A stretch of DNA of 64,000 nt from Ditylenchus dipsaci (taxonomy: Eukaryota; Nematoda; Chromadorea; Rhabditida; Anguinidae): contig SADC01000269.1 of assembly GCA_004194705.1 (NCBI GenBank), positions 1-64,000 on the forward strand. Reading direction: 5' to 3'. Below, one piece after another: positions 55,288 to 64,000 of the stretch; the stretch's first letter is position 1, and each line of letters starts with the position of its first letter. Below the pieces are notes generated by a model, which saw only the letters and a list, made by a program, of their open reading frames with translations, had not been told where the DNA came from and searched no databases. Made by a program: the position numbers and the translations under genes.

Positions 55288-55801
55288 CAGTGTTTTCATA
55301 ATTCACACTGACAGTGACACTGACATTGACACTGACATGTCAGTTTAGCAAACTGACATTTTTTAACAGTGGTCGTAGACATGAAAAAACTTGTCTTTCG
55401 AAATTCTGTAAAGTGCGTTAGAAAGCTGACGAAATTCTGATTGAGAAAGGTGTTATCACATTTTCGACCTACCTATGAAAAAAGCCGAAAAAATAAGTGT
55501 CAGTTTCATTTTAATGTCAGTTTAGTAAAAAAATGTCAGTGTCAGTTTAGACTTTTTTTACTAAACTGACATTAAAAATGAAACTGACACTTATTTTTTC
55601 CGGCTTTTTTCATAGGTGGGTCGAAAATGTGATAACACCTTTCTCAATCAGAATTTCGTCAGCTTTCTAACGCACTTTACAGAATTTCGAAAAGACAAGT
55701 TTTTTCATGTCTACGACCACTGTTAAAAAATGTCAGTTTGCTAAACTGACATGTCAGTGTCAATGTCAGTGTCACTGTCAGTGTGAATTATGAAAACACT
55801 G
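55288..55801. mobile_element. hAT-like foldback MITE, 8-bp TSD
   Basis: Ends CAGTGTTTTCATAATTC and GAATTATGAAAACACTG. CTCTCATC is duplicated at 55280-55287 and 55802-55809. The two arms of about 250 nt are almost perfect inverses with a small centre (gtcagtttagactttttttac), including the gacagtgacactgacattg repeats. CAGTG ends with an 8-bp duplication are typical of hAT elements. Confidence 0.92.
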
Positions 55802-55809
55802 CTCTCATC

Positions 55810-56505
55810 TGTACTTTATTTCCAATTTGAACTTTTTCGGGATTCTAAATTGAAGTTATATGTCAAAATCTTTATTTTAAATTTCAACAAGCACTGGACA
55901 AAATATCACTTTTTGATGGGAAATGAACAAATTCTTCTTTGTTTGACCAATGTACTTTATTTCAAAATTTTAAGATAAGATTTCTTCTTTTACCCCAAAA
56001 AACTTTAGGGGTTTAATGAGGGATCAAACTTAAAATTCTGCCGCTAATGCATTTTCGGTCATCAACAGCGTGAATTGTGGGAATTATTTTAGAACTTACG
56101 TTTTTATCGGTACCCTAGTGCACTTTATCAAATACAAAAATGAGGCCAGTAAGCAGGGTTTTATTTCGAGTATAAGGTTGTTTATGACCTTGATTTTGAC
56201 TAAAGCCTCGAAAATTCTATACAATTCTGGTCTCAAGTGAAAAACAAATATTTGCAGGCTGGCGCGAATTCGTCGAACTACTTGTTCGGCTCACAACTTT
56301 TTCACTTTTCAATCATTCTAAGAGATTTTTCGCAATCGATAAAGGGGAAACTAAGATTTTTTATATTTCAACAAGACCTTTTTTATTTTTTAAAGAGGCA
56401 TACGAGTGCGTTTCAGTGGCGATTTCAAATTCGCAAAAGGCAGTTATGCTTAAACGAGAATTATTTCGAAATACAAATTTGCCATTTTATATAAAAAGGT
56501 AAGTG
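55810..56505. other. No gene recognised
   Basis: AT-rich. A plus-strand frame at 56237-56494 is preceded by tttgcag but has no recognisable domain. Confidence 0.4.
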
Positions 56506-56511
56506 ACGTGT

Positions 56512-56580
56512 TGTAACCGAATTCGACCACGTTCGGTCAACGTCAGCAGGTTACCACTGAGCTACGTGACTTATTACGCT
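56512..56580 (-). repeat. tRNA-like sequence, probably not functional
   Basis: The minus strand has gtcacgtagctcagtggtaac, a strong A box (TAGCTCAGTGGT), and B-box-like ggtcgaattcggt. Acceptor halves gtcacgt and acgtcac pair with one mismatch. The anticodon stem acgtt/aacgt closes only a 5-nt loop, where a tRNA needs 7, so I read it as a pseudogene or SINE head. Confidence 0.5.
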
Positions 56581-56589
56581 CACATAACG

Positions 56590-58230
56590 TTTTTCATTAC
56601 TTATTGGTCTTAGCAAAATGAGAGAATTGAATTTAAAAATAATTCTCGTTTGAATATAACTGGTCCCCACCTTTTGCGGAATTGAAATTGCCATTGTAAC
56701 GCGCTAGTATGCCCCTTTGATAAATGTTTTAGACCTGTTAAAATTAAAATTAAACTGCGGACAGTCATTTTTGACATGGAATGCATGGTTCATCGAAGAA
56801 GGTTCAAAGCATTCTTGCATTTGCGTCTAAATTCTTTCGCTATTCGAATTGAATATTCTTCAGCAAATATACTTTCCATACTGTCCATACCATATCCACC
56901 CATCCAAATGACTGTCCACACTTGTTGTTGAATAGAATATTCTGCCCTTTTTGATCCGAAAATGAGTGAAAGTTGAACAGGTCAAAAAACATTGATTGAA
57001 AAAACAACAAAAGTCATGTTTGAGATTAATAAATTGCCTAATGTTTCCTCTATGAAATTTTAAAGAAGACTTGTCGGATGGTTTAAAAATAAAAAGATAT
57101 AAGCAGAACAAATAATTCAACGAATTCGAGACACCCTGTGAATAAAGAACATCTCAAAGATTTTGTTAAATCTATTTTCTAAAATTCATTAAACTATGAC
57201 CGATACCATTTTTTCTACAAAAAATTATGCAATTACTTTTCAGGTTTAAAAAAGTGAGATAATCGATACCGGGAAAATTTTTGTTTTACTTCTCAGAAGT
57301 ATGATGGTATATTTAAGGCAGTCTGAGGTCATTTTCGGTGATTTATTTACTCTTTAAGCTTTTTTACTTTTTCAAGAAAAGGTTAAGTATGGGTAGGTCA
57401 AAATATGTTAGGAACGACTAAAACATGTTTTTTGAAGTTTTGAAAAATAACACAGACATGTTTGAGTCCGTCGCCGTCTTAAATTACGCTGTTCTACCCT
57501 TGCCTTATCCTAAAAACATCACAGAGTGATCAAGTTAAGTAGGCGGTGGCAACCAACGACACTAGTACCCACAGAAATCACACATTTGCAGCGGCAACTC
57601 AGGCATTTTCTGTATGAAAAAGGGCCTAACAAGTAAGGATAAGCAAAAAAAAACGACAAGGGGGCGAAGACAGATAGAAGGATGAGACTAAAGGCAATTG
57701 AGTCAATTTTTTTTTAGCATTTTTGTCACTTTTATTCTTCTAATGAAACCACTGCTGGAAATATTTATTTTTCAATCCCCCAAAATTGATAGAATTTTGA
57801 GTGAGTCTCGACATTTTTAGGTGTCTAAGCAAAATCGAACAATTCGAAATCCTTAGAACTCGTGGCAGTTAAGAAAACACAGTAGACGAAAAATTCTTTT
57901 TGCTTTAACAGATAAAGAGATCTTTAAAGCCCAGGTAAAGGCTCTATTAGAAGAAAAAACCTATATCCCAGAGCAAATAAAAAAAATTCGCAACTCTGTT
58001 TTTGCGTTTTCTTAACTTCAGGAACTTTACCGATTCCACTTTTTATATTCATTTTATATTTACACCTGAAAATCTCGAGATCGATCTCTGATTTTGCCTC
58101 TTGTTGAGGGTTCGAAAAAAGTATTAGCGCTGGTTAATTGATAGACAAAATACGGTATGAGAAAACTTTAGTGCAAACAACCTCTTTAAGGAGACGAACA
58201 CAGTCTTGCAATTGTTGGTATGTCTCTAAC
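56590..58230. other. No gene recognised
   Basis: AT-rich; 58080-58160 carries one MITE end (gacaaaatacggta). No splice-bounded coding exon was seen. Confidence 0.4.
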
Positions 58231-58237
58231 GAGATTT

Positions 58238-59114
58238 TCAGTCGGCGTTGCACAAACTTCGAGGATTGTTTAAGATGATTACAAATATCTGACAATTCAC
58301 ACCAAATATTTCACCCAGGCTTAAGTTTTGGCAGTTAGCTAAGTCAGGATAGTTAAGATTTAAAACTTGATGCTTAGTGGATTGAATTCCAATGTTTTTA
58401 GACTGATGTGCAAAATCAGTAAAACATCTCACGAACACATTAGGACTTGCAGTTTCAGCAAAGTTGAAGATAAGAATAAAGTTATGCCACAAGTGAATAT
58501 AATCTTTTATATTTTCAAGGTAAATAATAGCTTTTTGATCTTCACCGGGTATCATTAAATTGCACTGTTCGAAGCGTATAAAAGAAAGGCTTAAAGCGAA
58601 GAAATCTTAAAACAAAAGTTTATTGCTAGCTATCATTTAAAACGACTCAATTTAAATTTCTCTTTATTTCTGACTTTACAGGGGGGGGGGTAGGTGGTTT
58701 TAGTGGGAGAGGGAATCATAAACATATATTTGTCCCATTGACTATTTTTGGTCATTCTGACTCAGAATGAGAAAAGTATTCAAGGAATTTCACAGTTAAT
58801 CCAACAAATATTAATTTGAGTCAGAACGACCAAAAAAGTCGACTGGAAAAACATTCCTAGTCCCCTCTCCCTAAAGTCAGAAAAAAGGTTACCTTATGGA
58901 TAGGTAGCATTTTCAAAGTAGATTTGGTATCGAAACAAATGACACAGTTCATGTCATCCTTTACGTCTATCAATTTATATAAATGGTAGGGCTCTTGTAA
59001 GAATTGTTTGTTGACGATTGCGTGAAGTTTTTTAGATGTAGCTGACAAATAACTAAGTTTTAGCCTACTCATGAAACTAAGTATGTCACACAAAATTTCT
59101 GTAGAGAAAAGCAT
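58238..59114 (-). pseudogene. F-box protein gene with MITE in its intron
   Basis: Exon 1 (58893-59114) encodes MLFSTEILCDILSFMSRLKL, then SYLSATSKKLHAIVNKQFL and CVICFDTKSTLKMLPIHK: an F-box at the extreme N-terminus. It ends at an AAG|GTAACC donor. The ATG follows a TTTTTAG acceptor by 17 nt. The candidate next exon (about 58238-58610) reads RFLRFKPFFYTLRTVQFND, then after a one-base shift AIIYLENIKDYIHLWHNFI and NLNYPDLANCQNLSL. The intervening 58675-58880 holds a small foldback (gactttac + G-run ... ctctccctaaagtc). No stop lies inside the F-box itself. Substrate unknown. Confidence 0.6.
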
Positions 59115-59119
59115 TTCGT

Positions 59120-60010
59120 ATATTATTCTAAAAAGAATGAGATTTCTTGTAAGTAAATTAAGAAAAAAATATATATCAAACTTTTGGCGGCTTTTTCAAT
59201 ATTTTTTTGAACAGTAGATTGAGTCATACGAATAGTAATGTTTGTTTAAAGCTATTTTTGAGCAAACGATTTTTGTTGCATATACTATTTTTCTTTCCAG
59301 CTTTCACCAATCACAAACATTCTAACTGCGACTTTGTGAACAGCTCAGAATTAGAGTCGGAATAAAGGGTGTTCACCATGCAAAATACAAAAAATTAGAC
59401 TTTAACTTTAAATCCGGGTTAACACGAGAATCCCTGTCGGGAATACCGGCACACTCTGGTGCGAAATTTCACAGAAAATCCGCATCAACAAACCGTTTTT
59501 CGAAAAAGGCGATTTGGCTTGAGATTTCGACCAATTTCAAAAAGGTGTGAAATGTGACTTGTGTATGTTCAGAAAATCAGGTGCTGCTAGAAAAATTTAT
59601 ATACGCATGCATCACTTCTATAACTGTTCAGAAAGCGCAGGAAATCAGCTTTTCAATGACATATTGTTGTGAGGTTTATTATGTCTTAATGTAAAATTAT
59701 CGGTCCAAGCAAAATTAGGTGGGATACAGCTGTGTGTTCATTGAACCCTACACTCTATTCGAAAGAGCAACTAAAATTGCACCAAAAAAAGCTTCGAAAT
59801 ATGAAAACAGAATCATTAAGGGGTTGAGCCATCGTTCCAAAAAAAAACTAACAAATATTTGATAAAGCATTTTTGACCGAAAACTTTTTCCTCGGTACGC
59901 TAACATAAAATTCCATCGACGATGTCCAACATGGTCGATTTGCTAATAGAACTTTTCTCTTGAAATTTGAAAATCATCGTCAAATTTGAATTCCTCTCGA
60001 GACAATAATT
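59120..60010. other. No gene recognised
   Basis: AT-rich, with no coding exon, RNA gene or repeat boundary that I can support. Confidence 0.4.
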
Positions 60011-60019
60011 ACACTTAAA

Positions 60020-61340
60020 ACTCGATTTAACGAAACTCGATACAACGAATATTTTAGGTCGGAAGTTCGTTCCCACCTAGGGTCCGACACTTTTTTTACC
60101 TTCATTTTAAAAAATTTATCCAGTTGTGTTTTTATTAGAGACAGAAAGTAGGAACCAAGCGATATTCCGAGACAAGATTTTGACCGAAATTTTAACCAAG
60201 ATCAAGACCAAGATTTTCGAAAACGGCCAAGCAAGATCTTGGCCAAAAGCCAAGATCAATAGTATAAATTTTTATAGCAAAACTCGTGGCCATTGTCATA
60301 TAAATTTTTAGGCACTATGTTTCCCAGTACTTCATATCGTGCTTTTCATATTTTTTGACTTGTTTTTCATGGTCGTAGTACTTTAGATGAATGCTATTTG
60401 CAAGATTGGTTTTCTCGAAAATTTCCGGTAGTGAAGCTCAGTTTGAAGCTTGCCAAAAAATTATCAAGATGACAAATCATAAACCAATTTGCTGTTTGTG
60501 CACGTGAAGACTCATGCCGAATATGCCGCTAAGGTGAAGGAAAATAACTTTACTACAGTACCATTGTATGTATACCGTATAACTTTTAACAGACGGGCAT
60601 GCCCGTCTATTTTTCAACCCCTGAAAAGTAAAAATAAAAAATATTCTGATTTTGAGATTTTCGGGTACTCAACCGAAATCTAAAGATAGAATCAACAAAA
60701 ATTGTGGTGATTGAGAAAATGCAAAAAACAGATCTGCAAAATAATCTTTTTGGACTGAGATAACGGTTTTGAAGTATCTGTCTATAAGAGGGTGCTCGTC
60801 TTTTAGATATTATACAATATTGTATATACATCACCCGGAATAAGATTCTTTTCAGTTTTGGAAAGTGATCAGCATTAAAAAGTTTTTCGAATTTCTTCCA
60901 ACTATCAATTACCCTGGCAAACGAGCTAAGTTATCCGATTCTCACTAGGCTTGGTCGTTATCTTTCAGCTCCAAATGAATTTTGCATACAAGATTGACCA
61001 GAAAACCAAGACCAAGATTTATAAAAATGACCAAACAAGATGCCAAGTCAAGATTTTTCGTCAAAATTGGGGCAAGAAAAGACAAAATCTTGGCCAAGAT
61101 TTTGTCTTGTTTCTGTCTTTAATTTTTACAGTCTTGTCCAAATATCGCAAGGATTCCAATTTTGCGGATTATTTTTCAAAAATCCAAAATTTCTTTCCCT
61201 AAAAAAGCAAAAATTTGATTTAACGAATTTCGGTTGAACGAAAAACCTGTTTTTCATCGAGTTTTTGCTTTTTCTTTAAGAAAAAATGGATTTCCAAAAA
61301 ATGATCGGCAAAATTGGAATCCTTGCAAATCGGCTCTAGT
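60020..61340. mobile_element. pogo-like foldback MITE split by an insertion
   Basis: Outer pieces 60020-60127 (aaactcgatttaacg, ggtccgacac) and 61130-61340 (caaggattccaattttgc, aaaaagcaaaaatttg, tcgagtttttgctttt) belong to the family at 553 and 42796 but are separated by the 986-bp element at 60136. Confidence 0.65.
60136..61121. mobile_element. hAT-like element nested in the pogo-like MITE
   Basis: Ends TAGAGACAGAAAGTAGG and (right, reverse complement) TAAAGACAGAAACAAG; subterminal ccaagatcttggcc-type repeats on both sides. The flanks GTTTTTAT and ATTTTTAC agree at six of eight bases, a plausible worn 8-bp duplication. The end sequence resembles that of 43470-43853. A further small inverted segment around gacgggcatgcccgtc lies at 60570-60830. 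Confidence 0.65.
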
Positions 61341-61697
61341 GAACAATACGTTTCCATTTTTCGCCTTGGTCCCCCCTGTTGTTTTTTATTAAAAACAGCT
61401 TGGTCCCCCTGTTGTTTCAATGGTAATACTGATTAAGGTGATTATGTTAACTATAATCACCATGACTACCATAATCTTGTTTTGTTTAGGACTTTATATG
61501 TTGGATCACTTTGCTATATTTTCCGACCAACCTGACAAATAATATTTTACAGGGTGGACAAAGTATTCCAGCATATTCGAGAGACCTGTAACTATTTTTA
61601 AGACTCTGGCAAAACAAGTCATGGCTCATTTGTTAGCTCTGAATTTGCGGTTTTGTTTGACATCAAAATAGATATTTTATTATACTTGAGTGTTTGG

Positions 61698-62315
61698 GCA
61701 CTATTGTACAATCGGTTTCCGCTTTTTCGCCTTGTCTCTCCTGTTGTTTTGAAAGTGATCATGGTTAAGGTGATTATGTTAATCACAACCACCATCATCA
61801 CTGCAATCACCATAATAACCTAACTATAATGGACACGGGGACAAAGACATTTTTTAATAGGTTCATGCATACTTCACCGAAACACGTCTACCGAAACAAT
61901 CAGGAATTGCTTTGGCTCGGAAATATTTTATTTATTTTTCTAAAAAGTGTGTGCTCATTTTGGTAATAAGAACTTTCAGGAAAAAAATAAAAACTTTGAA
62001 GATCAAGTCAAAGAAAATAGTGTTTCGGTATGTTTTGGTGGATTTTAACCGAAGCATACCGAAACACTATTTTCATTGACTTGATCTTCAAAATTTTTAT
62101 TTTTTTTCCTTAAAATTCTTATTACCAAAATGAGCACCAACTCATGGCAACCATTTTGAGTATAAAACTTTTAAGAAAAATAAATAAAATATTTCCAAGC
62201 CAAAGAAATTTCTGATTGTTTCGGTAGACGTGTTTCGGTGAAGTATGCATGAACCTAATAAAAAAAACAACAGGGGGGAACTAGGCAAAAAACAGAAACC
62301 GATTGTCCGATAGCG
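61698..62315. mobile_element. Element with ggcactattgtacaatcgg ends
   Basis: The left end gcactattgtacaatcggtt and right end (inverse) aaccgattgtccgatagcgc are followed inward by gccttg...cctgttgtttt on both sides. A foldback is inserted inside (61853-62262). A partial direct copy of the left end lies at 61330-61410. Confidence 0.6.
61853..62262. mobile_element. Foldback MITE, nested
   Basis: Ends taggttcatgcatacttc and gaagtatgcatgaaccta. Arms of about 190 nt share aaacacgtctaccgaaac and inverse, meeting at tggtggattttaaccgaag. Confidence 0.8.
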
Positions 62316-62319
62316 CCGT

Positions 62320-63270
62320 GCTGAGATATGCTTATTTAAATCAAACATGACATTTTTTAATGCAAAATTAAAAGCAATATTCATGTTTTCGGGTCTAATT
62401 TTTAAGGGATTTTTGTTTCAAAGAGCCATATCTTCACACTTTCACGTTCAGAAAAAATTATGTGAAGTGAATTTTGCAGCTCTTGATCTGCAAAACAACA
62501 TGGTGCTAAAAATATTACAGAATGACATACAATCCATCAAAATTATGACTACTAGACTATGTAAGTTGCTAAAAATGTCGTATTTAATTTTTAATTGTAT
62601 AAACATAAAATATTCCTTTTGGTGTCGAACAAAACCAGAGATGCAGAGCGAAAAAGCTGAAATTTGATTTTTCAGAGTCTTGAAAAAAGTTCTTAACCTC
62701 TCAAATAGGCATGAAATACTTGGTACGCAAAGTGATACTTGGTACGTCTATATTTAAGCTGATTTTTTTTATCAAGTTTAGAAATGTGTGGATGTTTAGC
62801 AGCAAATGCGCTCTTGAATCACACTACTGGTTATAAACTACATCCGTTGGATTTCGTTATAAAATGACAGAGAGAGATCAAAAAAAGGAAAAGCTGTTTA
62901 TCACTGCGATCATCTTCCCAGAAAACACTTTTCAATGTTGTCTTATATTTTTAGCTTGTTAGTTGAAATTGTTTGATCTTGTTTTGAAAGCACATTTAGC
63001 TTTGTTACAAACGATTTTTTGAAAATTGTGAAAGTTTTTGTGGATGCTTTTTAGGACTTTTCATTTTGCTAGCTTGCATAGCAAGGAAGAATTAATCGAA
63101 TGCATTTTAAAATTTTCATTCTTTGATTTATGCTGCTTTCACAGTCTTTCTTTTTTTCAAAAATATTTTTGAAGTTTTTCAAATCGAATGAAAGTTTTAA
63201 ATAGCTGTTTAAGGGATGGAATTTTTTGGTTCTGTCGAAAGAATTTTTGGCGCTAGTAGCGAATAAAATT
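62320..63270. other. Mostly AT-rich; one weak exon-like stretch
   Basis: 62440-62562 on the plus strand encodes a protein-like run (VNFAALDLQNNMVLKILQND) that ends at an AGACTAT|GTAAGT donor. No family recognised. The remainder has no features. Confidence 0.3.
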
Positions 63271-63284
63271 TTCAGACGAAAAAA

Positions 63285-63541
63285 ATGGAGAAACTAACTA
63301 GGAGTATTTGCATTTTATTCGATGAACCAGTGGATCAACAAACAAGCAGTCATCCCTTATCCTGCAACACTAAATTAGAGCATAAAATCAGAAGATTGCT
63401 TGAAAAATACAAGAGCAGCCCATCAGACTGGCACAAATACACTTTATTCCACCCACTAGAATACACCAGAAACCTAGTTGATGCTGGAAATGGACGGTTC
63501 AATGTAATTATACTATGTTGGGGACCTGGACAGTTTAGCCA
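63285..63541 (+). CDS. cdo-1: Cysteine dioxygenase, first exon (gene continues past the window)
   Basis: Cysteine dioxygenase is a cytosolic Fe(II) cupin enzyme that oxidises L-cysteine to cysteine sulfinate. The exon encodes about 85 residues: a helical N-terminus (LEHKIRRLLEKYKSSPSDW), then YTRNLVDAGNGRFNVIILCW and GPGQ. YTRNLVD.GNGKFN and ILCWG.G are diagnostic; the YTRNL Arg binds the substrate carboxylate, and the ILCW Cys is the residue that in animals cross-links to Tyr. The frame reaches a stop within 3 nt, but a CCA|GTGAAT donor at 63541/63542 would split just before the iron-binding IHDH, which must lie beyond 64000. ATG is 13 nt after an ATTTTCAG acceptor. The exon is intact. Confidence 0.9.
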
Positions 63542-63742
63542 GTGAATTTTTTACTGAACAATCTACTTATTAATAAGCTTTATTGGCATAGCAAGGAAAT
63601 ATTCGCGAACTTTTTTTTGAGTATAAAACTTTAAGGACCCAAATTGAGAAAATAACATTTTTGGCCTGACATTGACATTTACAGACGTTTGCGGAATCCA
63701 CATAATAATCCATAAAAATAATATCAAGAGTAGACTGTATTA

Positions 63743-63971
63743 CCGTATTTCCTCTAATTACCGCCCCCTCGACTTTAAGCTATTGTATCTCGGCCCAGAA
63801 TTTTTTTTCGAACAGCTATGTTTCAGATTTTCTTAGTTCCCACGAGCTCTACTTATTCTGCATTTTAGATTTTCACCTAAAAATTTCAAAAGGACTCTAA
63901 TAAGCGCCCCCACCCTTTTAGAGGTCGATGAAAAAAATAGCACCTCGGGGCGGCAATTAGGGTAAATACGG
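63743..63971. mobile_element. MITE, CCGTATTTCCTCTAATT family, in the cdo-1 intron
   Basis: Ends CCGTATTTCCTCTAATTAC and its inverse CAATTAGGGTAAATACGG, flanked by TA. It is the clean empty counterpart of the FYVE-carrying copy at 47989-48402. Confidence 0.8.
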
Positions 63972-64000
63972 TATATGGTTTTAATGTAGATTCCGCGAAT

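Noticed and set aside
56512..56580. Functional tRNA gene
   Set aside because: Good A and B boxes, but the anticodon loop has five bases and the acceptor stem a mismatch.

Overview
The window looks like repeat-saturated, AT-rich nuclear DNA from a small-intron animal. Spliced genes carry introns of roughly 30-60 nt with GT...AG ends. Several candidate start codons lie 8-20 nt downstream of a T-rich AG acceptor, as expected for spliced-leader trans-splicing or short 5' UTR introns. This fits a nematode or another small-intron invertebrate such as a rotifer. I cannot name the species, and nothing suggests a prokaryote or organelle.

Host genes, left to right: an unrecognised spliced gene (about 2.75-3.6 kb, minus); a long NRDE2 homologue (14.4-18.8 kb, minus); a decayed small nuclear ribonucleoprotein E gene (20.9-21.3 kb, plus); an F-box gene (33.2-33.7 kb, minus); an unrecognised decayed gene (42.06-42.8 kb, plus); an LST2/ZFYVE28-type FYVE gene (44.9-47.1 kb, plus); a BED-finger fragment (47.3-47.6 kb, minus); a small secreted-protein-like gene with a TATA box (48.8-49.4 kb, minus); a second F-box gene (58.2-59.1 kb, minus); and the first exon of cysteine dioxygenase running off the right edge (63.3 kb, plus). 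Most conserved genes show single-base frame breaks. They are therefore either decayed, or the assembly carries small indels.

Mobile DNA makes up most of the rest. There is an internally deleted piggyBac element flanked by TTAA (8.1-9.5 kb), a MULE-type transposase pseudogene (29-30.3 kb), and an apparently intact spliced DDE-like transposase inside CACAGTG inverted ends (38.4-41.8 kb) with a decayed relative (50.7-52.8 kb). Many foldback elements and MITEs belong to at least six families. Three foldbacks have arms made of short tandem repeats and are flanked by perfect 9-bp duplications (19.2-20.4, 21.8-22.7 and 23.1-24.35 kb), which suggests MULE-type mobilisation. Others have 8-bp (hAT-like) or TA (mariner/pogo-like) duplications. 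They are deeply nested: the 50.5-55.0 kb block contains at least five elements.

The most interesting layer is gene-fragment capture. A MITE at 48.0-48.4 kb holds a near-identical copy of the FYVE exon of the neighbouring LST2 gene, with the reading frame that the main copy has lost. The 9-bp-TSD foldback at 21.8 kb encloses an exon-like segment with its splice acceptor, and the 9.85-11.77 kb element encloses decayed spliced exons. A 3-kb satellite of about 42 copies of a 72-bp unit (25-28 kb) creates long but almost certainly meaningless open frames on both strands.
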